56,347 nucleotides of DNA from JAPEKQ01 sp964516845 (GCA_964516845.1 CAZEXP010000012.1:1-56347); one strand, 5' to 3'. Shown: positions 41,840-50,779, counted from the first letter of the stretch. Notes: a model not told the origin generated them from the sequence alone. A program made the numbers and translations.

Positions 41840-42573
41840 AGGCGTACGACCGCCTCGCGAGGTTCTACGAACCGGAGTGGAGCAGCTTCGCCGAACGCTT
41901 CGCGCCGATGATCGACTCGCTCATCGCGAGGCACGTGGGCGACCGCGCTTTCGTGCTCGATGTCGCGTGCGGGATGGGTACGCTGGCCATCGCGCTGGCC
42001 CGGCGAGGCCACACAGTGCACGGGATCGACCACTCCGAAGCGATGACCGAGAGGGCTCGCGCCTGCGCGGCCGGCGTGCACGGTGTCTCGTTCTCGGTGG
42101 GGGACATGAGGGGGCCGTTCGCCGGTGGTCCGGCGGAGCGTGGATTCGACGCGGCGACCTGCACGTTCGACTCAATCAACTATCTGACCAGCCTGGACGA
42201 CGTGCTGGCGATGATGCGAGCCGTCGCGGGTGCTCTGTCCGCCGACGGGCTCTTCGTATTCGACAGCAACACGGAGCGGATGTATCGTACGAGTGAGGAT
42301 GGAGTCTACGAGTACGATCTCGATGGCGAGGTGTTCTACCGGGAGACCTGCTACGACCGGCGTGCGGGACAGGCGACGACCGTCTTCAGTTTCGACGATG
42401 GAGCGATCGAGGTGCACCGCCAGCGCCCGTACGGTCTCGAGGATCTCGAGCCGCTGCTCGTCCGGTCCGGATTCCGCGTGCTCGAGACCTACTCCGGCAT
42501 TGCGTTCGAACCGTTCGTCGATGACTGTGACCGCGTCGTCGTTGTCGCATCCAAATCCATGTCCGAGGGCTAG
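41836..42573 (+). CDS. Class I SAM-dependent methyltransferase
   Basis: 245 residues. N-terminal YDRLARFYEPEW is typical of ubiE-like small-molecule methyltransferases. Motif I is FVLDVACGMGTLAIALARRG, motif II VHGIDHSEAM, and the central region DAATCTFDSINYLTS. The ATG overlaps the stop of the glycosyltransferase, suggesting it modifies the same product, for example a glycan or glycolipid. Substrate not deducible. Confidence 0.88.
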   Translation: MKAYDRLARFYEPEWSSFAERFAPMIDSLIARHVGDRAFVLDVACGMGTLAIALARRGHTVHGIDHSEAMTERARACAAGVHGVSFSVGDMRGPFAGGPAERGFDAATCTFDSINYLTSLDDVLAMMRAVAGALSADGLFVFDSNTERMYRTSEDGVYEYDLDGEVFYRETCYDRRAGQATTVFSFDDGAIEVHRQRPYGLEDLEPLLVRSGFRVLETYSGIAFEPFVDDCDRVVVVASKSMSEG

Positions 42574-42614
42574 CCGGTCGCGCATGTGCGCAGCCGACGA
42601 CAAGGGAGAGTGAG

Positions 42615-45077
42615 ATGAAACGAACCACGACTGTCGCGGCGCTCATGACCGTCGCCGTTGTGACGCTTCTGGTCGTCGCACTCGTGGCGGTGTCGGCCGG
42701 AGCGGGCGAGACCGCGTATCGGCTGCCGTCGCGGAAGCTCGTGGACGTCATTGATGCGCCCCGCACGCCCCGCACGAGCATCAGCCCGAATCGCGACATG
42801 ATGCTCCTGATGCAGCGGCCCGGGTATCCCGGGATCGAGGAGCTGGCGGAGCGTGAACTCAGGCTGGCCGGGCTTCGCATCAAGCCGGACAACGACTCGC
42901 GGAGTCGTGTCTGGCCGTGGAAAGAGCTCACGTTCTTGAGAATCTCCGATCTCGAACGTCGGCCTGTCACGGGGCTGCCCGGCAACCCGAGGATCGGGAG
43001 CGTGGCCTGGGCGCCTGACGGAGAGCGCATCTCGTTCACGAACACGACGCCGGATGGCGTCGAGCTCTGGGTGGCAGAGGCCGCATCCGGTGAGGCACGT
43101 CGGTTGACCGGTCCGGTCGTGAGTTTGACGGCCGGGGTCCAGCCGAGCTGGCTGTCCGATGGGAGCGCGCTCGTGGCGTGTCTGGTCCCGGAGGGGCGCG
43201 GGGATGAGCCCGCCGGCTCGCGGGTCCCCTCGGGTCCGATCATCCAGGAGAATCTGGGGCAGCTCTCGCCGGCGCGGACCTATCAAGACCTGCTGGCAAG
43301 CCCGCACGACGAGGCGCTGTTCGATCACTACCTGACGACGCAGCTCGCGCTTATCGATCTCGACGGCTCGATCACGCTGCTTGGTGAACCCGCCGTCCGC
43401 TGGAGTGTCGACCCGTCGCCCGACGGGACGATGCTCCTCGTGTGGACGCTCCATCGTCCGTACTCCTATGTTGTTCCCGCAGGCCGCTTCCCCATGTTGA
43501 CCGAAGTCTGGGACCTCGAGGGGAACGTGCTCCACACCGTTGCCGATCTTCCTCTCCGCGAGTCGATTCCCATCGCGCGCGGAAGCACGCACGAGGGGCC
43601 CCGGAGCATTGAGTGGCGCGCGGACGCTCCGGCGACGGTCGTCTGGGCCGAGGCATTGGACGGCGGTGACGCCGGTCGCGAGACGGAGCTGCGGGACCGC
43701 GTCTTCATGCTTCCCGCGCCGTTCGACGGCGCTCCGGTCGTGCTCGCGACGCTCGAGCTTCGGTACGATGAAGTTCTGTGGGGACATGGCGGACTGGCGA
43801 TGCTGAGCGAGTGGTGGTGGGACACGCGAACGACCCGGGCGTGGAGGGTCGCGCCGGACGCGCCCGGCGAGCCCGACCTTCTCATGGACTACTCGTGGGA
43901 GGACCGCTACAACGACCCCGGCCAGCCCGTCATGACCCTCAACGGGTACGGACGCAGCGTGATGCTGACCGCGGACGACGCCAACACGATCTATCTTGTG
44001 GGCGACGGAGCGTCGCCAGAGGGTGATCGGCCGTTCCTCGATGCGTTCGATACGTATCATGGTGAGACGCACAGGCTGTTCCGTTCCGAGGCTCCGTGCT
44101 ACGAACGTCCGGTGCTCGTGCTCAACAGGACGGGCCGACACGTCATCACCACTCGCGAGTCCGTCGAGGACATCCCGAACTACTTCATTCGCGACCTCGC
44201 GGAGGGAACGTTCCGGCAGATCACGTTCAGCGTGAACCCGCTCCCGGAGTTTGCGCGCGCGAGCAAGGAGCTGATCCGCTACCAGCGCGCGGACGGCGTC
44301 GACCTGACCGGGACGCTCTATCTGCCTGAAGGGTACGACGCGGAGCGCGATGGTCCGCTTCCCATGGTGATGTGGGCCTACCCGCGCGAGTTCAAGAGCG
44401 CCGATGCCGCCGGTCAGGTGAACGAGTCCCCATACCGCTTCGACTGGGTCGGATGGTGGTCTCCGCTCGTCTGGCTCACGCAGGGCTATTCCGTGCTCGA
44501 CGGGCCGACCATGCCCATCGTGGGGGAGGGCGACGCTCAGCCGAACGATACCCACATCGAGCAGCTCGTGGCGAGCGCCCAGGCGGCCGTCGACGAGGTC
44601 GTGAGGCGTGGTGTCGCCGACCGCCACCGCATCGCCATCGGCGGGCACTCGTACGGCGCGTTCATGACGGCGAACCTGCTGGCGCACTCCGATATCTTCG
44701 CGGCCGGTCTGGCGCGCACGGGCGCGTACAACCGTACGCTCACGCCGTTCGGGTTCCAGTCGGAGGACCGGACCCTATGGGAGGCGCCGGAGACGTACTT
44801 CGAGATGTCGCCCTTCATGCACGCAGACAAGATCAACGAGCCGGTCCTTCTGGTCCACGGGGAGGCCGATAACAACCCCGGCACATTCCCGATGCAGAGC
44901 GAGCGGTTCTTCACCGCGCTCAAGGGACACGGGGCGACCGTGCGGCTCGTGATGCTGCCGCATGAGAGTCACAGCTACCGGGCGAGGGAGTCGCTTCTCC
45001 ACCTGCTCTGGGAGACGGAGACCTGGCTCGACACATACGTGAAGAACCGGGAGGTCGAGCAGGGGAAGGGGCTGTGA
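42615..45077 (+). CDS. Secreted S9-family (prolyl oligopeptidase-type) serine peptidase
   Basis: 820 residues; ATG with AAGGGAGAG upstream. A signal peptide (~1-32, hydrophobic core AALMTVAVVTLLVVALVAV) is followed by a beta-propeller-like region (~60-570) and an alpha/beta-hydrolase domain. The nucleophile is Ser679 in IGGHSYGAF; the acid is in VHGEADNNPG and the His in LPHESHSYR. The C-terminal third resembles the S9D glutamyl-endopeptidase group more than classical prolyl oligopeptidase. It would act on extracytoplasmic peptides. The NiSOD gene follows 52 bases later. Confidence 0.9.
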   Translation: MKRTTTVAALMTVAVVTLLVVALVAVSAGAGETAYRLPSRKLVDVIDAPRTPRTSISPNRDMMLLMQRPGYPGIEELAERELRLAGLRIKPDNDSRSRVWPWKELTFLRISDLERRPVTGLPGNPRIGSVAWAPDGERISFTNTTPDGVELWVAEAASGEARRLTGPVVSLTAGVQPSWLSDGSALVACLVPEGRGDEPAGSRVPSGPIIQENLGQLSPARTYQDLLASPHDEALFDHYLTTQLALIDLDGSITLLGEPAVRWSVDPSPDGTMLLVWTLHRPYSYVVPAGRFPMLTEVWDLEGNVLHTVADLPLRESIPIARGSTHEGPRSIEWRADAPATVVWAEALDGGDAGRETELRDRVFMLPAPFDGAPVVLATLELRYDEVLWGHGGLAMLSEWWWDTRTTRAWRVAPDAPGEPDLLMDYSWEDRYNDPGQPVMTLNGYGRSVMLTADDANTIYLVGDGASPEGDRPFLDAFDTYHGETHRLFRSEAPCYERPVLVLNRTGRHVITTRESVEDIPNYFIRDLAEGTFRQITFSVNPLPEFARASKELIRYQRADGVDLTGTLYLPEGYDAERDGPLPMVMWAYPREFKSADAAGQVNESPYRFDWVGWWSPLVWLTQGYSVLDGPTMPIVGEGDAQPNDTHIEQLVASAQAAVDEVVRRGVADRHRIAIGGHSYGAFMTANLLAHSDIFAAGLARTGAYNRTLTPFGFQSEDRTLWEAPETYFEMSPFMHADKINEPVLLVHGEADNNPGTFPMQSERFFTALKGHGATVRLVMLPHESHSYRARESLLHLLWETETWLDTYVKNREVEQGKGL

Positions 45078-45129
45078 CGTCGACGAGGCTCGCGTCCTGA
45101 TTCGACAATCGAAGGCAGAGGAGGAGATC

Positions 45130-45606
45130 ATGGGAGCAAAGAGCTTGGTGCTGGTGATGTCGCTGGCGGTTCTGGTCCCGGTCGCGGCGTTGGCGCACTG
45201 TCAGGTCCCGTGCGGGATCTACGATGACGCCATGCGCATCGGCATGATCGAGGAGCACGTGAGGACCATCGAGAAGGCCATGGTCCAGATCGGTGAGCTT
45301 TCGATGGACGGCGCGAAGAACTACAATCAGATCGTGCGGTGGGTGATGACCAAGGAGGAGCACGCGCAGGCGATCCAGGAGATCACTGCGGAGTACTTCC
45401 TGGCGCAGCGCATCAAGCCGGGGGCTGCCGGAGACGAGGAGGCTCTCGATGCCTATCACGAGACGCTGGCCGAGCTCCACCACATGCTGATTCTCGCGAT
45501 GAAGTGCAAGCAGGGCACCGACACCGATGTCCCCGCGAAGCTGCTCGTTGCGACCGAGGCGTTCTGCGTATCGTACTTCGGCGAAGCGCATCCATATCAC
45601 CACTAG
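45130..45606 (+). CDS. sodN: Nickel-type superoxide dismutase with Sec signal peptide
   Basis: 158 residues; ATG with AGAGGAGGAGATC upstream. Residues 1-22 are a signal peptide with the signal-peptidase I site A-L-A. Cleavage there makes His23 the N-terminus, giving H-C-Q-V-P-C-G-I-Y-D, the Ni-hook (His1, Cys2, Cys6, plus Tyr9). The rest is a four-helix domain with an unusual His-rich end (HPYHH). In Streptomyces the equivalent propeptide is removed by the SodX protease; here ordinary secretion would do it and place the enzyme outside the cytoplasm. No sodX gene is adjacent. Expected reaction: superoxide to O2 and H2O2. Confidence 0.92.
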   Translation: MGAKSLVLVMSLAVLVPVAALAHCQVPCGIYDDAMRIGMIEEHVRTIEKAMVQIGELSMDGAKNYNQIVRWVMTKEEHAQAIQEITAEYFLAQRIKPGAAGDEEALDAYHETLAELHHMLILAMKCKQGTDTDVPAKLLVATEAFCVSYFGEAHPYHH

Positions 45607-45615
45607 GAGGGCACC

Positions 45616-45969
45616 ATGGCCGACATCATCGGGATTTGTGGACTCAACTGCAGTGAGTGCGCGGCGCTCATCGCTATGAGAGATGACGATGACGCATTGC
45701 GCGCGAAGACCGCGGCCGAGTGGTCGAAGCTGCACAATGCTGACCTCAAGCCTGAGGACATCAACTGCACTGGCTGTACCAGCGATGGCGAAGTGAAACT
45801 CGGTCACTGCAGCGTGTGCGGGGTCAGGCTCTGCGGTGTGAAGCGCGGTGTGACGACGTGCGCGGAGTGTCCGGACTATGGCTGTGACACGCTCGAGGGC
45901 TTCCTCAAGATGGCGCCGATGCTCCGCGAGGGGCTCGAGGCACGCAGGAACGGGAAGCAGCAGCCTTGA
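45616..45969 (+). CDS. DUF3795 cysteine-rich protein
   Basis: 117 residues; ATG after AGGAGGG, 9 bases past sodN. It begins ICGLNCSECAAL, the DUF3795 signature, and has further Cys pairs (CTGC, CSVCGVRLCGV, CAECPDYGC), about a dozen Cys in all, probably for zinc or Fe-S binding. The family has no established function. The position directly behind sodN suggests co-expression; its stop overlaps the TTG of the next gene. Confidence 0.87.
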   Translation: MADIIGICGLNCSECAALIAMRDDDDALRAKTAAEWSKLHNADLKPEDINCTGCTSDGEVKLGHCSVCGVRLCGVKRGVTTCAECPDYGCDTLEGFLKMAPMLREGLEARRNGKQQP

Positions 45970-46706
45970 CACCCGGGCGGAGACACTCGCGCATCAGGAG
46001 ATTCCGCAAGCGGATATCCCGCTCGCGCTGGTTCATCGCTGTTCTGTCAGGCGGCGCTGCCCTTGTCGTGAGGGTCGTAGCCGCCACATTCCGTACCGAT
46101 TGGACGCAATACGCCACCGATTCGAGTGGTGCAGCGCCGGGCAAAGGCACCGGGTCGGATGGCAGCGAGCCGGGCAGGCTCTACGCATTCTGGCACGGGC
46201 GGGGTTTTCTCCTCGCCCCGCTGTTTCGGGACAGCGGTGTCGTCATCATCACGTCGACGAGCTTTGCGGGAGAGGTGCTCACACGTGTGGTCGAGCGGTT
46301 CGGATACGACACCGTGCGCGGCTCGAGCGGAAGGCGCGGAGCGGCTGCGCTCATCGCAATGAAGGCCGCGCTTCTCGAGGGCCGCGACGGTGCTGTCGCG
46401 GCCGATGGTCCGAGCGGCCCCGAACGTCATGCGAAGGCCGGTGCCGTGGCGGCCGCGAGGTCATCCGGCTGCTTGGTCGTGCCGGTCGGCATCGGAGCGC
46501 ATCCTGCCTGGACGGTTCCGCATACGTGGGACCGGTTCATGGTCCCGATGCTCTTCGCTCGGTGTTCCGTGGTCATGGGACGCCCGATACCACCGGCCGA
46601 GCTCGAGGAGATGGGGCTCGATGGGCTCGATGCAGCGGTGAATGCGATGACTGACGAGGCCGACCGTCGGGCCGGTCGGTTCGCCGACCGTCGAGCGGGT
46701 CGGTAG
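45966..46706 (+). CDS. DUF374 lysophospholipid acyltransferase-family protein
   Basis: 246 residues from a TTG at 45966 that overlaps the DUF3795 stop (TTGA); no strong SD, so translational coupling is likely. A basic N-terminus (RRHSRIRRFRKRISRSR) and a hydrophobic segment precede the acyltransferase-like motifs LYAFWHGRGF (catalytic His region), TSTSFAGEVLTRVVERFG and AVAADGPSGPERHAKAG. It probably acylates a lipid or lipid A-like acceptor at the inner membrane. The last 15 residues (ADRRAGRFADRRAGR) and the stop codon come entirely from the palindromic repeat array at 46660-46727. Confidence 0.85.
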   Translation: MTPGRRHSRIRRFRKRISRSRWFIAVLSGGAALVVRVVAATFRTDWTQYATDSSGAAPGKGTGSDGSEPGRLYAFWHGRGFLLAPLFRDSGVVIITSTSFAGEVLTRVVERFGYDTVRGSSGRRGAAALIAMKAALLEGRDGAVAADGPSGPERHAKAGAVAAARSSGCLVVPVGIGAHPAWTVPHTWDRFMVPMLFARCSVVMGRPIPPAELEEMGLDGLDAAVNAMTDEADRRAGRFADRRAGR

Positions 46707-46727
46707 GCCGACCGTCGGGCGGACCCG
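46660..46727. repeat. Three 24-base palindromic repeat units at the 3' end of the DUF374 gene
   Basis: Units of a 20-base palindrome plus a 4-base linker. Unit 1 (46660-46679) has arms CCGACCG/CGGTCGG; unit 2 (46684-46703) has CCGACC/GGTCGG; unit 3 (46708-46727) keeps the left arm but its right arm is degenerate. The TAG stop of the DUF374 gene (46704-46706) lies in the linker after unit 2. Spacing and unit design equal the array at 35339-35386, but the arm sequence differs. Confidence 0.85.
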
Positions 46728-46746
46728 CTTCGTAGTGCCACCCGGG

Positions 46747-47424
46747 TCAGCGAGTCTCAAGGAGGATGCTTGTGGCCTTCCGGAGATTCTCCGAGTTCGC
46801 GACCAGGAAGATGTCATCGCCGGCGTGCACCTTCGCGGCGCCCCGCGGGAAGATGAACTCCTCGCTTTCGGGACGGTAGATTCCGGCGAGCACACAGTCC
46901 TTCGGGAATCCCTTGATCCCGGCGATGTCCTGAACCGTCATCCCATCCACGCGCGCCTTCTTGGGAACCCCGAGTACCACGATCGAAGCCTTGCCCTTAC
47001 CGAACGTAACGACCTCCCGGATCGTCGGTTGCTCGATCTCGAGCGCTAGCTGATTGACGAACATGTCGCTCATATTGAGCGGCTTGTCGATGCCCGCGAG
47101 GTGGTAGGCGTCCTCGTACCGGGTATCGCGCATCCGCGCGATGATGCGCGGAACCTCGAACCGGCGGGCGAGGAGTCCGAAGGAGAGGTTGTCGCCGTCG
47201 GTCGGCAGCGCGCCGACCGCCACATCGGCCTTCCGGATGCCGGCGTCCTCGAGAACGTCCAGGTCCGTCGCGGACCCGTGCATCGCGAGCGCGCCGACGC
47301 GTGACGAGACTTCCTCACAGACCTCCCTCGAACGGTCGATCACGACGATGTCGTGACGCCCCGCGACGAGCTGTGTGGCCAGCTTGCGGCCGAGAGAGCC
47401 TCCGCCGGCGATGACGATATACAT
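46747..47424 (-). CDS. trkA: Trk potassium uptake regulatory protein TrkA
   Basis: 225 residues, one RCK unit (single TrkA_N + TrkA_C). MYIVIAGGGSLGRKLA is the NAD-binding glycine motif, with VIDRSREVCEEV carrying the ribose-binding Asp; RCK_C occupies ~140-225 (DGMTVQDIAGIKGFP). It gates the TrkH channel in response to nucleotides at the inner face of the membrane. ATG after GGAGGAG; trkH ends 65 bases upstream. The gene is convergent with the DUF374 gene across the repeat array. Confidence 0.93.
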   Translation of the reverse strand: MYIVIAGGGSLGRKLATQLVAGRHDIVVIDRSREVCEEVSSRVGALAMHGSATDLDVLEDAGIRKADVAVGALPTDGDNLSFGLLARRFEVPRIIARMRDTRYEDAYHLAGIDKPLNMSDMFVNQLALEIEQPTIREVVTFGKGKASIVVLGVPKKARVDGMTVQDIAGIKGFPKDCVLAGIYRPESEEFIFPRGAAKVHAGDDIFLVANSENLRKATSILLETR

Positions 47425-47489
47425 GGTCTCCTCCGCTGTTGCGTGTCATGTGGTCGCGGCACCGGCTCAGCAGGCGCCGCGGTCTCGGA

Positions 47490-48974
47490 TCAACGCCAGG
47501 CGCGCGGTGTGAACAGCAGGAGTATCGGGAGTATCTCGAGCCTCCCCGCGAGCATTCCGAGAATATACGTGAGCTTGATCACCGGGTGGAGCATGGTCAC
47601 CGCGCCCGGGGTGATGAAGCACGGGCCGATGTTGCCGAGGGCCGAGAACATGCCGGACGCTGACTCCAGAGGGCCGAGATCCGAAAGGAACGCCGTGATT
47701 CCGGCGCCGGCGAACAGGAGCAGGATCCACGCGAAGAAGAGGGCGGAGATCCTCCGAAGCTCCTCCACCGGGACCATCGCTCCATCGATGACCACCGGGC
47801 TCACAGCCGAACCACCGTAGACAACCCGGGTCACCTGTCGTCGCAGCATCGCCATGAGCACCGCGACGCGCATGACCTTGATGCCGCCGCCCGTCGAGCC
47901 GACGCACCCGCCGATGACCATCAGGACGATGAAGATCTGCTTGGCCACCGCCGGGAACCAGGCCGTTCCGATGTCGCGCGTGGCGAAGCCGGTCGTCGTC
48001 ATGACGGAGACCGTCTGGAATGCGGCGGTTCGGACCGTCTCGCCCGACTCTCCGAATCCGAAGCGGAGGAAGTGGTCCGCGGCGACCAGCACGGTCGCGC
48101 CGCCTACGATGAGCCAGAATAGTCGCATCTCCGTGTTGTCCCACAGGGCCTTCACGGAACCCGTGAGCGCGCGGTAGTGCACGAGGAAGTTCATTCCTCC
48201 GAGGAGCATCCCGACGATGAGCGTGATCTCGATTCCCGCGTAGTGCGCGTACCCCGCCAGACGGTAGTGCTCGATGCTCGCGTCGTACGGCGAATAGCCG
48301 CCGGTCGACAGGGCCGTGAACGAGTGCGTCACCGCGTCGAAGATCGAGACGCCCTGGAGGACGAGAACGAGCGCGATGGCGGCGGTGAACCCCGCGTAGA
48401 TGATCCAGAGGATCCGGAGTGTGTGGAAGATGCCGGGGGCGGGGCGACTGCTCGCGATCTTGTGGCTCTCCGCGCTGTAGAGTCGATGGGCGCCGCCGCT
48501 TGAGAACGTGACCGCGAGGAAGAACGTGAGGATCCCCAGCCCTCCGACCCACTGCGTGAGCGCGCGCCAGAGGAGGATGCTCCGCGGCATGTCGTCGAGA
48601 CCGGTGAACATCGTGATGCCGGTTGTCGTGAACCCGCTGACCGATTCGAAATAGGCATCGAGAAACGACGCGCCGATGCTCATCGTGAACGGGAGCGCGC
48701 CGAGCGCGGAGATCGTGACCCATCCGAGCGCGGTGACGAGCATCGCGCGACGGCCGTCGAGCGGGGCGCGCGGCCAGAGGCGCGTCAGCACGAATCCGAT
48801 GATCCAGGCGAGTGCGGCTGGAACCAGGAATGTGGTGGGGGAGACCTCGGCTCGTCCCCGGAGGGCGTCGAACGCGAGCATTCCGAGCGGGAGAAGGAGC
48901 ACGACCGCGAAGAGCCGGTAGATGGCCCCGAGGTGGTGGAGCATCGGCTTGAGATAGGCAGCGCGGTTCCTCAC
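47490..48974 (-). CDS. trkH: Trk potassium channel subunit TrkH
   Basis: 494 residues from the GTG at 48974, which follows GGGAG; the ATG at 48944 lacks an SD, and the longer open frame to 49277 runs into the promoter region. The four M1-P-M2 repeats show selectivity-filter segments SGFTTTGITMF, TALSTGGYSPYD, SVMTTTGFATRD and SALGNIGPCF. About 10-12 membrane helices. With TrkA immediately downstream it forms a K+ uptake system. The 162 bases to the divergent GNAT gene hold a candidate promoter for that gene but no clear one for trkH. Confidence 0.93.
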   Translation of the reverse strand: MRNRAAYLKPMLHHLGAIYRLFAVVLLLPLGMLAFDALRGRAEVSPTTFLVPAALAWIIGFVLTRLWPRAPLDGRRAMLVTALGWVTISALGALPFTMSIGASFLDAYFESVSGFTTTGITMFTGLDDMPRSILLWRALTQWVGGLGILTFFLAVTFSSGGAHRLYSAESHKIASSRPAPGIFHTLRILWIIYAGFTAAIALVLVLQGVSIFDAVTHSFTALSTGGYSPYDASIEHYRLAGYAHYAGIEITLIVGMLLGGMNFLVHYRALTGSVKALWDNTEMRLFWLIVGGATVLVAADHFLRFGFGESGETVRTAAFQTVSVMTTTGFATRDIGTAWFPAVAKQIFIVLMVIGGCVGSTGGGIKVMRVAVLMAMLRRQVTRVVYGGSAVSPVVIDGAMVPVEELRRISALFFAWILLLFAGAGITAFLSDLGPLESASGMFSALGNIGPCFITPGAVTMLHPVIKLTYILGMLAGRLEILPILLLFTPRAWR

Positions 48975-49053
48975 GGCGCGGCTCCCGGTTGGCGCGAGAC
49001 CCAGAACCCAGCGTGAGAATAGCAGTTCAGGCGGTCGAGGGGAACAGGTATGC

Positions 49054-49082
49054 TTGACAGCGGCGCTCTCGTCCGGTACTTC
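49054..49082 (+). promoter_or_regulatory. Possible promoter for the GNAT gene
   Basis: A perfect TTGACA (49054-49059) is followed after 17 bases by TACTTC (49077-49082), a poor -10. It lies 55 bases before the GTG start at 49137; the -10 assignment is uncertain. Confidence 0.4.
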
Positions 49083-49136
49083 TTGTAAGTCAGAGGATAC
49101 TGCTGTCGGGGTCTGGCGGGTGCATGGAGGACGTTC

Positions 49137-50129
49137 GTGAGCCACTTGGATTTCGCAGTGCGAGTCATGACGGAAGCCGACCTGCCGGCCGTCGCCGAGA
49201 TCGAGGCCGGTGTCTTCACGGACTGGTACCGCGTGAACCGGAAGCCGCAGGATCCGCTCCCCGAGCGTTCGCTCCACTCTCTGCGGTACACGACCTCACT
49301 CGACCCCGAAGCGAACCTCGTCGCGATCGCCGCGGACGGAGCCATGGTCGGCTTCATCCTCGCGCGGACGTGGGGGAGGGTTGGCTGGTTCGGTACGTTC
49401 GGGGTTCCGACGCAGTCCCAGGGGTCGGGTATCGGCTCGGCGCTCGTCGAGCACGTACTCGAGTACCTTCGACCGCGCGCGGACATCATCGGTCTGGAGA
49501 CCATGCCCGAGAGTGGTCCGAATCTCGGTCTCTACACCCGGGCCGGGTTCAGCACGACGTTTCCCACGATCATCATGGAACTCTCCCTTGTGCGAAGCGC
49601 GGAGCGGTACAACGGGCTTCCCGCTGATGAGCTTCGGGTGCTGGGCGCCTCCGGTACTCGCGAGCGTCGGCGGGTCATGGCGGGCATCCGGGAGATATCA
49701 GCCGCGCTGCTGCCGGGACTCGACTACTCGCGCGAGGTCGCCGCGTGTGAGGAGCACGAGCTCGGCCACACCTTCCTCGTCGATGGGCCGACCGGCCGGC
49801 TGGACGGATTCGCCGTCCTCAGGACCGTGCCGTTCCGGAGCAGGGACACCTCGGGACGCGGGTACATTCACGTGCTCGCCATCCGTCCCGGCGCGGACGA
49901 GCGTGCGGTGCTTGTTGAGTTGCTGAGGCAGGTCTGGTGCAGGGGGGCGTCGCTCGGCCTGACGCAGATCATCACCGGCATCAACGGACGCTATCGCGAC
50001 GCCACCGCGCTTCTCCTGGAGAGCGGGTTCCGCAGCGTACGCGCGGCCATACGAATGGCGTCGGTAGATTCTCTCCCCGACGCATTCACCGTGAGCACCG
50101 GCGTGAACCTCTCACGCTGGGCAGGCTAA
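49137..50129 (+). CDS. Double GNAT-family N-acetyltransferase
   Basis: 330 residues from a GTG at 49137 six bases after GGAGG. The N-terminal GNAT domain (~6-150) carries the acetyl-CoA loop QSQGSGIGSALVEH (Q/RxxGxG) and TMPESGPNLGLYTRAGF. The C-terminal half (~180-320) is a second, degenerate GNAT-like fold (GYIHVLAIRPGADERAVLVELL ... ALLLESGFRSV) without a clear acetyl-CoA loop. Tandem GNATs often act on antibiotics, aminoglycosides or unknown amines. Its TAA overlaps the stop of the convergent membrane-protein gene. Confidence 0.85.
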   Translation: MSHLDFAVRVMTEADLPAVAEIEAGVFTDWYRVNRKPQDPLPERSLHSLRYTTSLDPEANLVAIAADGAMVGFILARTWGRVGWFGTFGVPTQSQGSGIGSALVEHVLEYLRPRADIIGLETMPESGPNLGLYTRAGFSTTFPTIIMELSLVRSAERYNGLPADELRVLGASGTRERRRVMAGIREISAALLPGLDYSREVAACEEHELGHTFLVDGPTGRLDGFAVLRTVPFRSRDTSGRGYIHVLAIRPGADERAVLVELLRQVWCRGASLGLTQIITGINGRYRDATALLLESGFRSVRAAIRMASVDSLPDAFTVSTGVNLSRWAG

Positions 50130-50764
50130 TCCAGTACGTGCAGAAGGTCGTGCAGGAGGAAGTAGAGCCTTCCGATGAGAAGTGAGATACGCGCCATCAG
50201 CGTGTATCCGAACGACGCGCCGAAGCTGATCATGATGAAGACGACCCCGATACGCGCCGCCCCACCGAGAACTCCCTTGTGAGGCTTTGAGAAGTAGAAG
50301 TAGAGCAGCGTCGTCACAACGCCGACGATGAGGATCAGGTTGCTCAGACTCACCATGTTCCACCCGGTCATCGGGATGAGCGTCGCCTCGACCTGAGGAA
50401 CGACGTAGCCCTGCAGATTCGCCGTGATGCCGAGTCCCGCGCCGATGCCGACCGTGAACGCGATCGGCCAGCGCGACAGCCACGCGGTCCTGGGGAACCA
50501 TCGTGAGAGCATGATGAGACCGAGGGCGCCCGGGATCAGGATGAGCCACTTCTCCACGCCCGTCTCCGTCAGGAACGTGTCGATGAGCATCGGCTCGACG
50601 TCGAAGAACGCAACGTAGATGAGCCAGTACCCGGCCGAGACGCCGACATAGAGATGTTCGGCGAGCTTGTAGAAGGGGTTGTCCTTGTAAAGGAACGAGA
50701 GGATCGCGAGGGTCAGAAACCCTGCGAGCCACGTTCCGATGACCATGACGACCGGTGAGCTCAA
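50126..50764 (-). CDS. Six-helix membrane protein, last gene of four-gene membrane cluster
   Basis: 212 residues. TTG start at 50764 with GGGGGAG five bases upstream; an ATG six codons in is the alternative. About six membrane helices. Between helices 1 and 2 is a distinctive YKDNPFYKLAEHLYVGVSAGY segment, probably a conserved functional loop. I do not recognise a named family. It starts 15 bases after the preceding cluster gene and ends with its stop overlapping the convergent GNAT stop by 4 bases. Confidence 0.75.
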   Translation of the reverse strand: MSSPVVMVIGTWLAGFLTLAILSFLYKDNPFYKLAEHLYVGVSAGYWLIYVAFFDVEPMLIDTFLTETGVEKWLILIPGALGLIMLSRWFPRTAWLSRWPIAFTVGIGAGLGITANLQGYVVPQVEATLIPMTGWNMVSLSNLILIVGVVTTLLYFYFSKPHKGVLGGAARIGVVFIMISFGASFGYTLMARISLLIGRLYFLLHDLLHVLD

Positions 50765-50779
50765 ACCGTCTCCCCCGCG

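Noticed and set aside
42570..44687. Long minus-strand open frame (about 705 codons) opposite the S9 peptidase gene
   Set aside because: GC-rich antisense shadow: no recognisable motifs, Arg/His/Val-rich composition, while the plus strand has a full peptidase with catalytic motifs.
46660..46727. CRISPR-like array
   Set aside because: Repeats are contiguous with 4-base linkers, palindromic and partly coding; there are no unique spacers and no cas genes.
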